DNA of 64,000 bases from Archivesica marissinica. Taxonomy: Eukaryota; Mollusca; Bivalvia; Venerida; Vesicomyidae. A program made the translations under genes and the position numbers. Location of the stretch: assembly GCA_014843695.1 (NCBI GenBank), contig CM026400.1:43602122-43666121 (forward strand), in the 5' to 3' direction. This document shows, piece by piece, positions 37,545 to 48,500 of this stretch. Within the stretch, counting starts at the first letter, position 1; the number at the start of each line of letters is the position of its first letter. The notes beneath the pieces were generated by a model. That model worked only from the letters and a program-made list of their open reading frames with translations, had not been told where the DNA came from and searched no databases.

Positions 37545-37689
37545 CTTGAATTTATGGAACTAGCCCGATAAAAGTCTGCTAAAACTATACAAGTTAGTAT
37601 TCTGGGCTCACACGGTTAAAAGAGTTACACACAGTTACAAATACACTGTACAACACAACAGTAAAAATATCTATATGGGATCAAAACGA

Positions 37690-38280
37690 AGGAAAGGTGA
37701 CACACTATAGAGCAAGGAAGGACACCGACAAACTTGAGAAAGTACAGAGACAGGCCGCCAGGTTCATATCAGGAGACTACACCACCAATTCTACAGGGTG
37801 CGTCACTCGAATGCTTCATGACTTGAGGCTTCCATCCCTCCAGGACCGAAGGAAGGCGAATCGTCCGATATTCTTCTATAAGGTGGTCGAGGGGCTGGTA
37901 CCAGCCCTGCCAAGTCATGACTTTTTAACACCAGTACGTAAGAACAAACGTAAAGTAACCCCCAAGACATTTAGTGGCTATAATACTGACAACATCATAG
38001 ATAGACAAACTGTGAACCACTCTAGGTGTTTTGTGCCAGTGCAGTGTAGGACAAAACAATATAGACAGTCATTCTTCCCACAGACTATTATTGACTGGAA
38101 TAAACTAGAAGATAGTGTTGCATGCGCGTATGCAGTCGGCAGCTTCAGAACAGCTGTCCACAAGTGGGACTAGAAGACTCCCACACTCTCTCTCCCATTG
38201 CGTCTACGCTGAAAGGCCCTGCAACGTTACTATCCAGATCCAGAGATCCAGATCCAGAGAGCTATTTTAAAACATTTCTT
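37690..38280 (+). mobile_element. 5'-truncated second LINE (RT C-terminal domain)
   Basis: The ORF at 37697-38173 (158 codons with stop) has the conserved C-terminal pattern of jockey/CR1-type RTs: KLEKVQRQAARFISGDY, MLHDLRLPSLQDRR, then SFFPQTIIDWNKLEDS. Only the last part of the RT ORF is present, as expected of 5' truncation. The copy lies about 150 bp beyond the first ATG of the minus-strand LINE and runs the opposite way. Confidence 0.85.
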
Positions 38281-38799
38281 CAATCCGCCATTTTGTAATA
38301 TTCGTCTTCAAAAGTAAAAGTCAGTTTCAGCTAAAAACTCTACATAAAATACATTTCATATATATATTTGCACATATAAAGTTTACAGTATTGTTTGTGT
38401 CACCAGTAAAACCACATATAACCATACTACATAACCATAAAACCATAAAAAATTTCAATTCTTGTCCGTCACCAAAAAATCTTGACCCAACAATTTACAC
38501 CATCACCATATACATTTTAGAAAATCATTTTCCCATGATGATTAACTTCCCTTTAGAACTCTTTTCTTTATGAGTGACTTCCCTTTGATAACTTATGGAA
38601 GTTGAAAAAATATATATTTAGGTGAAAAACTAAGACGAAATATGAAACCCCATTCGAATGGAAGGTTTATCAAGAAAGGTAGACGTGCCCGACTTGAAAT
38701 TCTATCGAATAGTGTTAGGGAAAAGGCTGATGAGTCTGTAGAAACGGAAATACAGACCGAAAATGAAGAAATTCAATCAGCAAAAAGTGGGTGGGTCCC
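38281..38799. other. no gene seen
   Basis: AT-rich sequence. A plus-strand ORF at 38642-38884 has a charged stretch (RRARLEILSNSVREKADES) but no recognised family, so I do not call it. Confidence 0.4.
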
Positions 38800-39040
38800 G
38801 TTTGGATCCCCCACTATTTGTAGCCTAATGGCCATATCAGGTTCATCTTTTTTAAGAAACACCCTTGATATGGATTCTGTATGAATTAAGTGTAAAAAAG
38901 GTTTAGTTTAAGGAACAACATTGTGTTTATGGGTTATTTTTGAAAAGTCCATGATATTTGAGGATTTGCCGGCTAGCTTGGCCTTTCAAGCCCCTGTGAC
39001 CCTTTTAAAAGTTTCCATAATTGTTTAACATATTTCATCT
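38800..39040 (+). repeat. dispersed repeat, copy 2
   Basis: Matches 31485-31730 in the same orientation (GATATGGATTCTGTATGAAT, AAGTGTAAAAAAGGTTT, GGATTTGCCGGCT, AGCCCCTGTGACC). It lies downstream of the galactosyltransferase 3' end. Confidence 0.6.
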
Positions 39041-39076
39041 TGTAGTGGACATAAACAGTGTCATTCTGAGTGGTCA

Positions 39077-39082
39077 TTTATT
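39077..39082 (-). terminator. possible poly(A) signal of the galactosyltransferase gene
   Basis: TTTATT on the plus strand is AATAAA on the minus strand, about 268 bases past the stop codon and the first such hexamer I find downstream. No transcript evidence. Confidence 0.35.
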
Positions 39083-39349
39083 CTTTTATGTTATATCTTA
39101 ACAGGAAAATGACTTTCAAAATTGTGTGAATAAAATATTTTCACAAACAAATAACAAGCATAATACCACATTTTCCAACATACATAGTATGTAAACGTTA
39201 TTGAACACATGTGTACTGATCTACTGCTATTTGTCTCGAATTTACACACAGAATCTGGTACAATATCACTTGCATTGAAAGAAAGTATATAGAGAAATAA
39301 TGGTGACTAGGAGTACTTGAAAAACACAGAAAAACCACAACGTTTCTTA

Positions 39350-39599
39350 TCATAATTCGTCCTGATGTTTCGTTGATCGACTAATCTGATCGTTGGCTTC
39401 AGTTCCAGTATTTCCTGTAATTGGTGATCCTTGGGGCTCTTCTGCACTGTTGTGGTTAGCTTTCCCTGTGATTAGGTCTGACCATTCTGTATCTGATATG
39501 TAATGCTCTTCACCGAGGTAATGGGTGGGGTATATTAGCAGTGGCTCTGCAGAAAGTGTGATCAGGTCACGTGGGGAGAATGGCACCTTCCACGAATTT
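39350..39599 (-). CDS. COLGALT: COLGALT last exon with ER-retention tail
   Basis: 250 bases including the stop. Encodes NSWKVPFSPRDLITLSAEPL, LIYPTHYLGEEHYISDTEW and a polar tail ending KHQDEL. The xDEL end agrees with the RDEL end of vertebrate homologues and with ER-lumen residence. Acceptor TTATTTCAG. Confidence 0.95.
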
Positions 39600-42500
39600 C
39601 TGAAATAATAACAATCTATATAATATTAACCCATTTCATTTCATCCCATTTACTAATTTTCCATACCTTCCAATTCAGTTCACCACCAATTAGTGCACGC
39701 ATGATGACAAAACTTGTTTCAAATTGCCCCACAAATCACAAGTACGCATACAAGCACCCAAGACCAATCGGGGCTAAAGAACCCAAGACAATGCCCGTCA
39801 TGTCTCACTAACCGCTCTCAATGCTAACAATTGTATATTGTAACATCCTCATGGAAAGGAATTTACATAAGCTCTCAGCTTGTTTTCCAATCCATTTCAG
39901 ATATCCTGTTGTATTTATATACCGTATATATATTGAATGAACCGAATAAAATATGTTTAAACTATATAATATTATTTTTTCCAAAACATCTATGTAGAGT
40001 TTGGCAGAAGCCTCTACGATGTAGGTCATATAGCCTAATGATGAAAGAAGTTTGTTTGTATATACCACAAAAACAAAGATTTGGAATTGTCCAACACATT
40101 TTGGAGGGACAAATATGCTGGGCGGCAAAGATCATTCTAGAGGGCGACATGGGCGAAGTAATCGCCTTTGGTACCCTGACTTCGCCCCATGGGGGGATCA
40201 TTTCTCCCTAAAATATAAAATAAAATGTGTTTTTTTACAATTTTCAAAATTACAGTAAGATACACTGGCCATTGTAAAGCACTCCTTCTATTCAAATATT
40301 GTCCAGTAAGATACACTGGCCATTGTAAAGCACTCCTTCTATTCAAATATTGTCCAGTAAGATACACTGGCCATTGTAAAGCACGCCTTCTATTCAAATA
40401 TTGTCCAGTAAGATACACTGGCCATTGTAAAGCACTCCTTCTATTCAAATATTGTCCAGTAAGATACACTGGCCATTGTAAAGCACTCCTTCTATTCAAA
40501 TATTGTCCAGTAAGATACACTGGCCATTGTAAAGCACTCCTTCTATTCAAATATTGTCCAGTAAGATACACTGGCCATTGTAAAGCACTCCTTCTATTCA
40601 AATATTGTCCAGTAAGATACACTGGCCATTGTAAAGCACTCCTTCTATTCAAATATTGTCCAGTAAGATACACTGGCCATTGTAAAGCACTCCTTCTATT
40701 CAAATATTGTCCAGTAAGATACACTGGCCATTGTAAAGCACTCCTTCTATTCAAATATTGTCCAGTAAGATACACTGGCCATTGTAAAGCACTCCTTCTA
40801 TTCAAATATTGTCCAGTAAGATACACTGGCCATTGTAAAGCACGCCTTCTATTCAAATATTGTCCAGTAAGATACACTGGCCATTGTAAAGCACTCCTAT
40901 TCTAAATATTGTGTTTAATGGTCATATTGTGTATTTTAACCTTTTATGTTGAAATTTATTCAATAATACAATTATAATACCATAATCGCGCGCTTTATCA
41001 CTTCTCCCAAACAATTGGGTCTATCTTGAGCCTGTGCCCATGGTCAAACACCCGGGTAAATCCCAAATAGGTCCTTAGACAAACATTCAAGATACGTATA
41101 AATGTGTTAGTACATGAGCAATTAATATGTTTAAACTAAACTTGCAAAGAACATAATAACCACATATACGCTTTCATCCGAATAACCACATATACGCTTT
41201 CATCTGATTAACCACATATACGCTGTCATCCGAATAACCACATATACGCTGTCATCCGAATAACCACATATACGCTGTCATCCAAATAACCACATATACG
41301 CTGTCATCCGAATAACCACATATACGCTGTCATCCGAATAACCACATATACGCTTTCATCTGATTAACCACATATACGCTGTCATCCGAATAACCACATA
41401 TACGCTTTCATCCAAATAACCACATATACGCTGTCATCCGAATAACCACATATACGCTGTCATCCAAATAACCACATATACGCTGTCATCCAAATAACCA
41501 CATATACGCTGTCATCCGAATAACCACATATACGCTGTCATCCAAATAACCACATATACGCTTTCATCCGAATAACCACATATACGCTTTCATCCGAATA
41601 ACCACATATACATTGTCATCCGAATAACCACATATACGCTGTCATCCGAATAACCACATATACGCTTTCATCCGAATAACCACATATACGCTTTCATCCG
41701 AATAACCACATATACACTGTCATCCGAATAACCACATATACGCTGTCATCCGAATAACCACATATACACTGTCATCCGAATAACCACATATATGGTGTCA
41801 TCCAAATAACCACATATACGCTTTCATCCGAATAACCACATATACGCTGTCATCCGAATAACCACATATACACTGTCATCCGAATAACCACATATACGCT
41901 GTCATCCGAATAACCACATATACACTGTCATCCGAATAACCACATATACGCTTTCATCCGAATAACCACATATACGCTGTCATCCGAATAACCACATATA
42001 CACTGTCATCCGAATAACCACATATATGGTGTCATCCAAATAACCACATATACGCTTTCATCCGAATAACCACATATACGCTGTCATCCGAATAACCACA
42101 TATACACTGTCATCCGAATAACCACATATACGCTGTCATCCGAATAACCACATATACACTGTCATCCGAATAACCACATATACGCTTTCATCCGAATAAC
42201 CACATATACGCTGTCATCCGAATAACCACATATACACTGTCATCCGAATAACCACATATATGGTGTCATCCAAATAACCACATATACGCTTTCATCCGAA
42301 TAACCACATATACGCTGTCATCCGAATAACCACATACACACTGTCATCCGAATAACCACATATACGCTGTCATCCGAATAACCACATATACACTGTCATC
42401 CGAATAACCACATACTGGTATACGCTTTCATCCAAATAACCACATATACGCTGTCATCTGAATAACCACATATATGGTGTCATCCAAATAACCACATATA

Positions 42501-45500
42501 CGCTTTCATCCGAATAACCACATATACGCTGTCATCTGAATAACCACATATACGCTGTCATCCGAATAACCACATATACGCTTTCATCCGAATAACCACA
42601 TATACGCTTTCATCCGCGCCAATGAAAGTGATTAATATAAGTTGTTAAAACGTGCTTAGCAATTGTTGTAAAATAAATAGTTAAAAAAATTACTTACTAT
42701 ATGACCATAGGCCAAAAAAAAAATTGGTGCCTGTGGTCTACGGTACCTGTTTTTTTTGTGTCTGGTGCCTGTGCCGTAGACTGAATGTACCATTAAAGTA
42801 CCAAAGGGAAATAAAAAGCATTTTTTCACGTATAAATGCATTGCTAATACAAATTCTTCTGAATACATTCGAACACTAACATTGAATCAATAAACAGTGT
42901 TTTTGTGTATACAAACTTTCAAAAGTGACAGTAGGATTTCATATAACGGTCATCCGCACTCCTGAATTGACGTTTGTTTGTCATTGGAGTCAATACTAAA
43001 CACACGATACTTTCGATTAGTTAATTTAACTAAGATTAGTCACACATGTGAGATATCACGGTAAATATGTACCATACCTTGTGTTATTCAGGATAAACGT
43101 GTTGTATTACGCATGAATGTCGACCCTATTTACATTGTTTTGTTATGTCAAAGGGGAAAATATACCATATAATAGGAAATTACATTCTGCAGACATTTGC
43201 ATTTTCACCGATGTAGTGTCACTTTAATGTCACAGATGTATGTCAGTTATAGTGCAATAAGTAGGACGCAGCATATTACCAACATAATTCTTTGTAATAA
43301 ATTACTAAAAGTCTGTATCAAACAAAAGTTTAGAACTCAATATGCAAAGCAAATTTGTGTAACATTATTATATGTAAAGCAAATTTGTGTAACATTATAT
43401 GTAAAGCAAATTTGTGTAACATTATTATAAGTAAAGCAAATTTATTTAACATTATTATATGTAAAGCAAATTTATTTAACATTATTATATGTAAAGCAAA
43501 TTTATTTAACATTATTATATGTAAAGCAAATTTGTGTAACATTATATGTAAAGCAAATTTGTGTAACATTATTATAAGTAAAGCAAATTTATTTAACATT
43601 ATTATATGTAAAGCAAATTTATTTAACATTATTATATGTAAAGCAAATTTATTTAACATTATTATATGTAAAGCAAATTTATTTAACATTATTATATGTA
43701 AAGCAAATTTATTTAACATTATTATATGTAAAGACAATTTATTTAACATTATTATAAGTAAAGCAAATTTATTTAACATTATTATATGTAAAGCAAATTT
43801 ATTTAACATTATTATATGTAAAGACAATTTATTTTATAAAGACAATTGATTTAACATATATGTAAAGACAATTTATTTTATAAAGAAAATTTATTTAACA
43901 TTATATGTAAAGACAATTTATTTAACATTATATGTAAAGACAATTTATTTAACATTTCCAGAGCTTCATCTCCCGCAAATCGTCACCTCCCCACAAACAA
44001 ACGATCGTCTCCCTCACAGGCTCTCACCATTAATAAAACTTACTCTGGGTGCGCATCAAACATGACTGGCAGGTACTCGTCCACGGGGAGCAGTTTCTGG
44101 AGTGGTTTCTGGGCCAACAGCTTTCTGGCGCCCCGGATTGAGAGAAGATAACTCAGTGTCCAGTAAGAATAACTTGGCCACACCAGCGATTCTGTCCCCT
44201 TCAGGAAATACTCATCCTTTCTGTTAAGTCGCTTACGTCCAAGGTATCTGAAAGCAGATGAGCAGTAAAATTACCTAGCAACATCTTTCCTGGACAGGCT
44301 CTAGCGGTTAACCAGTACTTGGTGCACCAACCTCCGTAAGAAACTGCCAACTTGTTTTCATATATAAATGAGACACGGTCTGAGCGTGGCTAGAACACGT
44401 GACCATCAATGATGATAGGTTACAGTGGTATACAAGTCAGTGACCGTAACCACTCGACCACGGAGGCGGATCATTATGCATTTAAACAAACAAATTTGCT
44501 CTTTATTTACAGACGGATCTGTAGTCCAGTGGTAACACGCTGGACTGGTAATCCAGGGATCGCAGGTTCGATCCCCCGTCTGACCCTAATAAAATTAACA
44601 GTCTTTCAGATGGGATGTTAAACCGAGGTCTTGTGTCGGTGCTTTACACCGTGCACGTAAAAGAACCAGAGAAGACTCTGGAATGGGTCTCTCTCTGTAT
44701 CATGGACTATCCTCCAAAATCTAAAACGACTAATCTTTTCAAGAGGCGTCGCTCATATGGGCAAACGGTAGCGACGCTAAATAAACGTAAAACACACACG
44801 CTCTTTATTTTATGCTGTATATTTTTGTGACAGAAAACAATTTTACGATACTTAAACAGGCGCAAGAATGGCGAGCTTTAGACGAAGATGATGTTGTAAA
44901 TGATGTCATGGATGATCGAGCACAAATTGCAATGGCTGGGAACAATAAACATAAAATATTGAGAAGAAACATTGACACAAACTATTTCATCTCTATAAAA
45001 AAAAATCCTAAATTTCTTTTGGAAAGCATAATATTTTTTAGCACATAGAATATCATGGCAGTACCGGTGTAACAGGAAATTTCCCCCCAATCCCTGAAAA
45101 TTTCCCCCCCTCCCCTCAATTTTGTTGTTGTTAATATATTTCTTTATTTTAGGTATGATGATTTGAGTATAACTGTTTTACCTCATATTAAAATATATTT
45201 GTTAACAACAATTTATTGTTAATAAATTAGTAATAGATCAATTGCACCGAACTAGTATCATTTAACCAAATTATTTTTGTGTGTGAAATACATAACAAAT
45301 TGACCATTTTTGCAATAAAGATTTACTGACATTGATGTCAATTTTATTGTTTTATTGTTTTCATTGGTTGGGTAACATGTATTTTTTGTTTTTAAAAAAA
45401 CGTATTTCAATGTGTAGTGGGGGGTAAATTTCCAGGGTGGGGGTATTTTTTCCTAGGAAATCTTCCCCCGGGGGGTACATTTCCTAGTATATTTACCCCC

Positions 45501-48500
45501 CCGGGGGGAAGATTTCCAGGGGGAAGATTTCCTGTGACACCGGGTTTCGGACTACGTTGGTTGTCTGTGAATAACTTGCAGTCAGTCTGTTATATCAGAT
45601 AGTATTATGTAAAGTGATCATTCCTGCATTTAATATGCTTTAAATACGCTTCACTAAACTCAGACTGCATAACATCTTTTAAAATAACACCACAATTTCA
45701 CTCACATGTGAATTCAACATGGCGTTAAAAAAAGACCTTGTTTCAGACAACCAATCACATTTCATGTACCAGAATGTGTTTGCGGTGTTTTCACATGACT
45801 GAACTTGACCGTGTACAGCCAAGAATTAGAGTTCAACCGGCAACATAAAAATTATGTTATATTTCGGGTTTTACGCCTGCATCAGCACCATTTCAGGCTA
45901 TATCGCCGGCGGACAGTTTACTTAGCAACACCTTTCCTGGGCAGGCTCCAGCGGTTAACCAGTACTTGGGTGCACCAACCTCCGTAAGAAACTGCCAACT
46001 TTTTCATATAAATGAGACACGGCCTGAGCGGGGCTCGAACCCGTGACCATCAGTGATGATAGGTTACAGTGGTATACAAGTCAGCGACCGTAACCACTCG
46101 ACCACGGAGGCGGACTGTTAACATAAAAAACAAACAAATACAAAGCATGATAATTCTTAACACATGGTACTAACGGACTTACATTAAATCCCAGTCTGGG
46201 ACCTTTAAATCCACAAGTCGCATGATGTTAGCTAACTTCATTCGGAAGTACGGCTCAAAGCGTAGATCGTCCTCAAACACTACAATATCCGAGTATCCCT
46301 TCTCCACCATGTCTTTCCATATAAAATAATGACTCAAAAAACATCCTATCTCACCCATTGTCATAGGCCTGAAAGATGACATAGATATATGTGAGTGAGT
46401 GAGTATTTGGTTTAACCCTTTCCCTCACACAAGCACCTCTTGACGCCACTACCAATACAACATACATTGACAATGTAGTAGCTAAACCATTGTTCATAAT
46501 AAACCCTTTCCCTCATGGAAGCACCTCTTGACGCCATTACCAATACGACATACATTGACAATGTAGTAGCCAAACCAATGTTCATAATAAACCCTTTCCC
46601 TCATAGAAGCACCTCTTGACGCCATTACCAATACGACATACATTGACAATGTAGTAGCCAGACCAATGTTCATAATAAACCCTTTCCCTCATAGAAGCAC
46701 CTCTTGACGCCATTACCAATACGACATACATTGACAATGTAGTAGCCAGACCAATGTTCATAATAAACTCTTTCCCTCATAGAAGCACCTCTTGACGCCA
46801 TTACCAATACGACATACATTGACAATATAGTAGCCAAACCAATGTTCATAATAAAGGCCAGAATAAATTTGTATAAACTAGTATATTAACCTAAATCTCT
46901 ATGTAGTCCCAGTAATATCTATGGAGGTGGGATAGATATGGTGACTATTTATCCACTGCATGATAGCTAAATGGCTGTCGTTTGTAAGGAGATATAATAG
47001 TATATTAACTTACATCTCTATGAAGGAAAGGGTTAAAATTTAAACTTTATTTATTTTACAATGATTGCGAAGCAAGTTTTAACAACTTATATTAATCACT
47101 CTCGTTGGTGCGGATGAAAGCGTATATGTGGTCATTCGTGTGGGAGGAAACCGGAGGACCCGGAGAAAACCCACCTGTCCGATCTGGCGGCCACTGTACC
47201 ATCTCACATACTTCACAGTCCGAGGATCGAACCAGGGTTGCATTGGCGAGAATCGAGAGCGCTAACCACTGCGCTATTCGGACAGCCAAGTATTTGGTTT
47301 AACGGCGCATCAGCACAGTTCAGGCTATATCGCGCCAGGGTAAGTATATTGTATACAAGATAGTTAAATATATATGTAGATAACATATATGTATGTAGTA
47401 AAATTGTAATGACGAATGGTCAATTACAACAAAATTTGTTGTAAAAATGTAATGAGTTGTAAAACTGTATATAAACCAGTAAAACGTTACAATTTATCAA
47501 AAAGATGTGATTCTTTTAAAAATGCAATGATGTATTTAATGCATAGATATTTGTACTATACTAAAAAGCAGCAGGGATTAACATAAAATATAATATTTGG
47601 GTTTTATAGCCTACAAAGTTAATGGTATCGTTTGTAAGTACTCATTGTGCATGGATCATTTTAGAGGGTGATGTGGGCGAAATAGTCGCCCTAGGGACCC
47701 TGACTTCGCCCTCTGGGGGTCCCACTTCTCTCTCATTTTTTTTTTACAATTTCATACAAAATGTTGGCCAGTAAGATGCACTGTCCCATTATAAAGCACT
47801 CATATCATATTAAAATGTTGTATTTAATGGCCATACTGTGCATTTTCACCATATTTTGTTGAATTGATTAAAGAACACCATTTAAGGACGCGATCACATG
47901 CTTTCTCACTTCTCCCAAAAATTCTGACCTAGAATGGACTAGGGCAACACACACATTCAAACATACAGACAGGGACTAGGGCAACACACACATTATAGAG
48001 AGCTGCAGACAGGGACTAGGGCAACACACACATTATAGAGAGCTACAGACAGGGACTAGGGCAACACACACATTCAAACATACAGACAGGGACTAGGGCA
48101 ACACACACATTCAAACATACAGACAGGGACTAGGGCAACACACACATTCAAACATACAGACATGGACTAGGGCAACACACACATTCAAACATACATACAG
48201 GGACTAGGGCAACACACACATTCAAACATACATACAGGGACTAGGGCAACACACACATTCAAACATACATACAGGGACTAGGGCAACACACACATTCAAA
48301 CATACATACAGGGACAAGGGCAACACACACATTACTAAAGAGCTACAGACAGGGACTAGGCCAACACACACATTACTAGAGAGCTGTAGACAGGGACCAG
48401 GCCAACATACACACATTATAGAGAGCTGTAGACAGGGACTAGGCCAACACACACATTACTAGAGAGCTATAGACATGGACTAGGGCAACACACACATTCA

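Larger units (their letters stand above)
31960..37560 (-). mobile_element. non-LTR retrotransposon (CR1/L2/jockey-like), 5.6 kb, partly decayed
   Basis: On the minus strand, two overlapping intact ORFs (37544-36876 and 36892-35708) are followed by a broken EN-RT ORF (35507-32075), the layout of an APE-type LINE. The element ends in AT-rich sequence near 31960 with no clear poly(A). The boundaries are approximate and no target duplication was found. The clade is uncertain: a PHD-type ORF1 with APE endonuclease suits the CR1/L2/jockey group. Confidence 0.82.

Noticed and set aside
38642..38884. 80-residue ORF with a charged segment
   Set aside because: Its second half is the dispersed repeat also found at 31485-31730; no domain recognised.
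40137..40905. ORFs of 226 and 246 residues on both strands with a 17-residue period
   Set aside because: 51-bp array divisible by three gives open frames on both strands. The repeat belongs to a dispersed element inside an intron.
43330..43849. ORFs of about 165 residues on both strands
   Set aside because: Translation of the 30-bp AT-rich minisatellite.
44516..44586. tRNA-Thr gene candidate (GGT-like anticodon)
   Set aside because: The sequence continues into a conserved SINE body, recurs several times in the window and has target duplications, so it is a SINE head. The same applies to the other tRNA-like heads.
44812..45048. 78-residue plus-strand ORF with an acidic stretch (ALDEDDVVNDVMDD)
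   Set aside because: No recognised family, and no convincing splice sites or partner exons on the plus strand. It lies inside the minus-strand galactosyltransferase intron.
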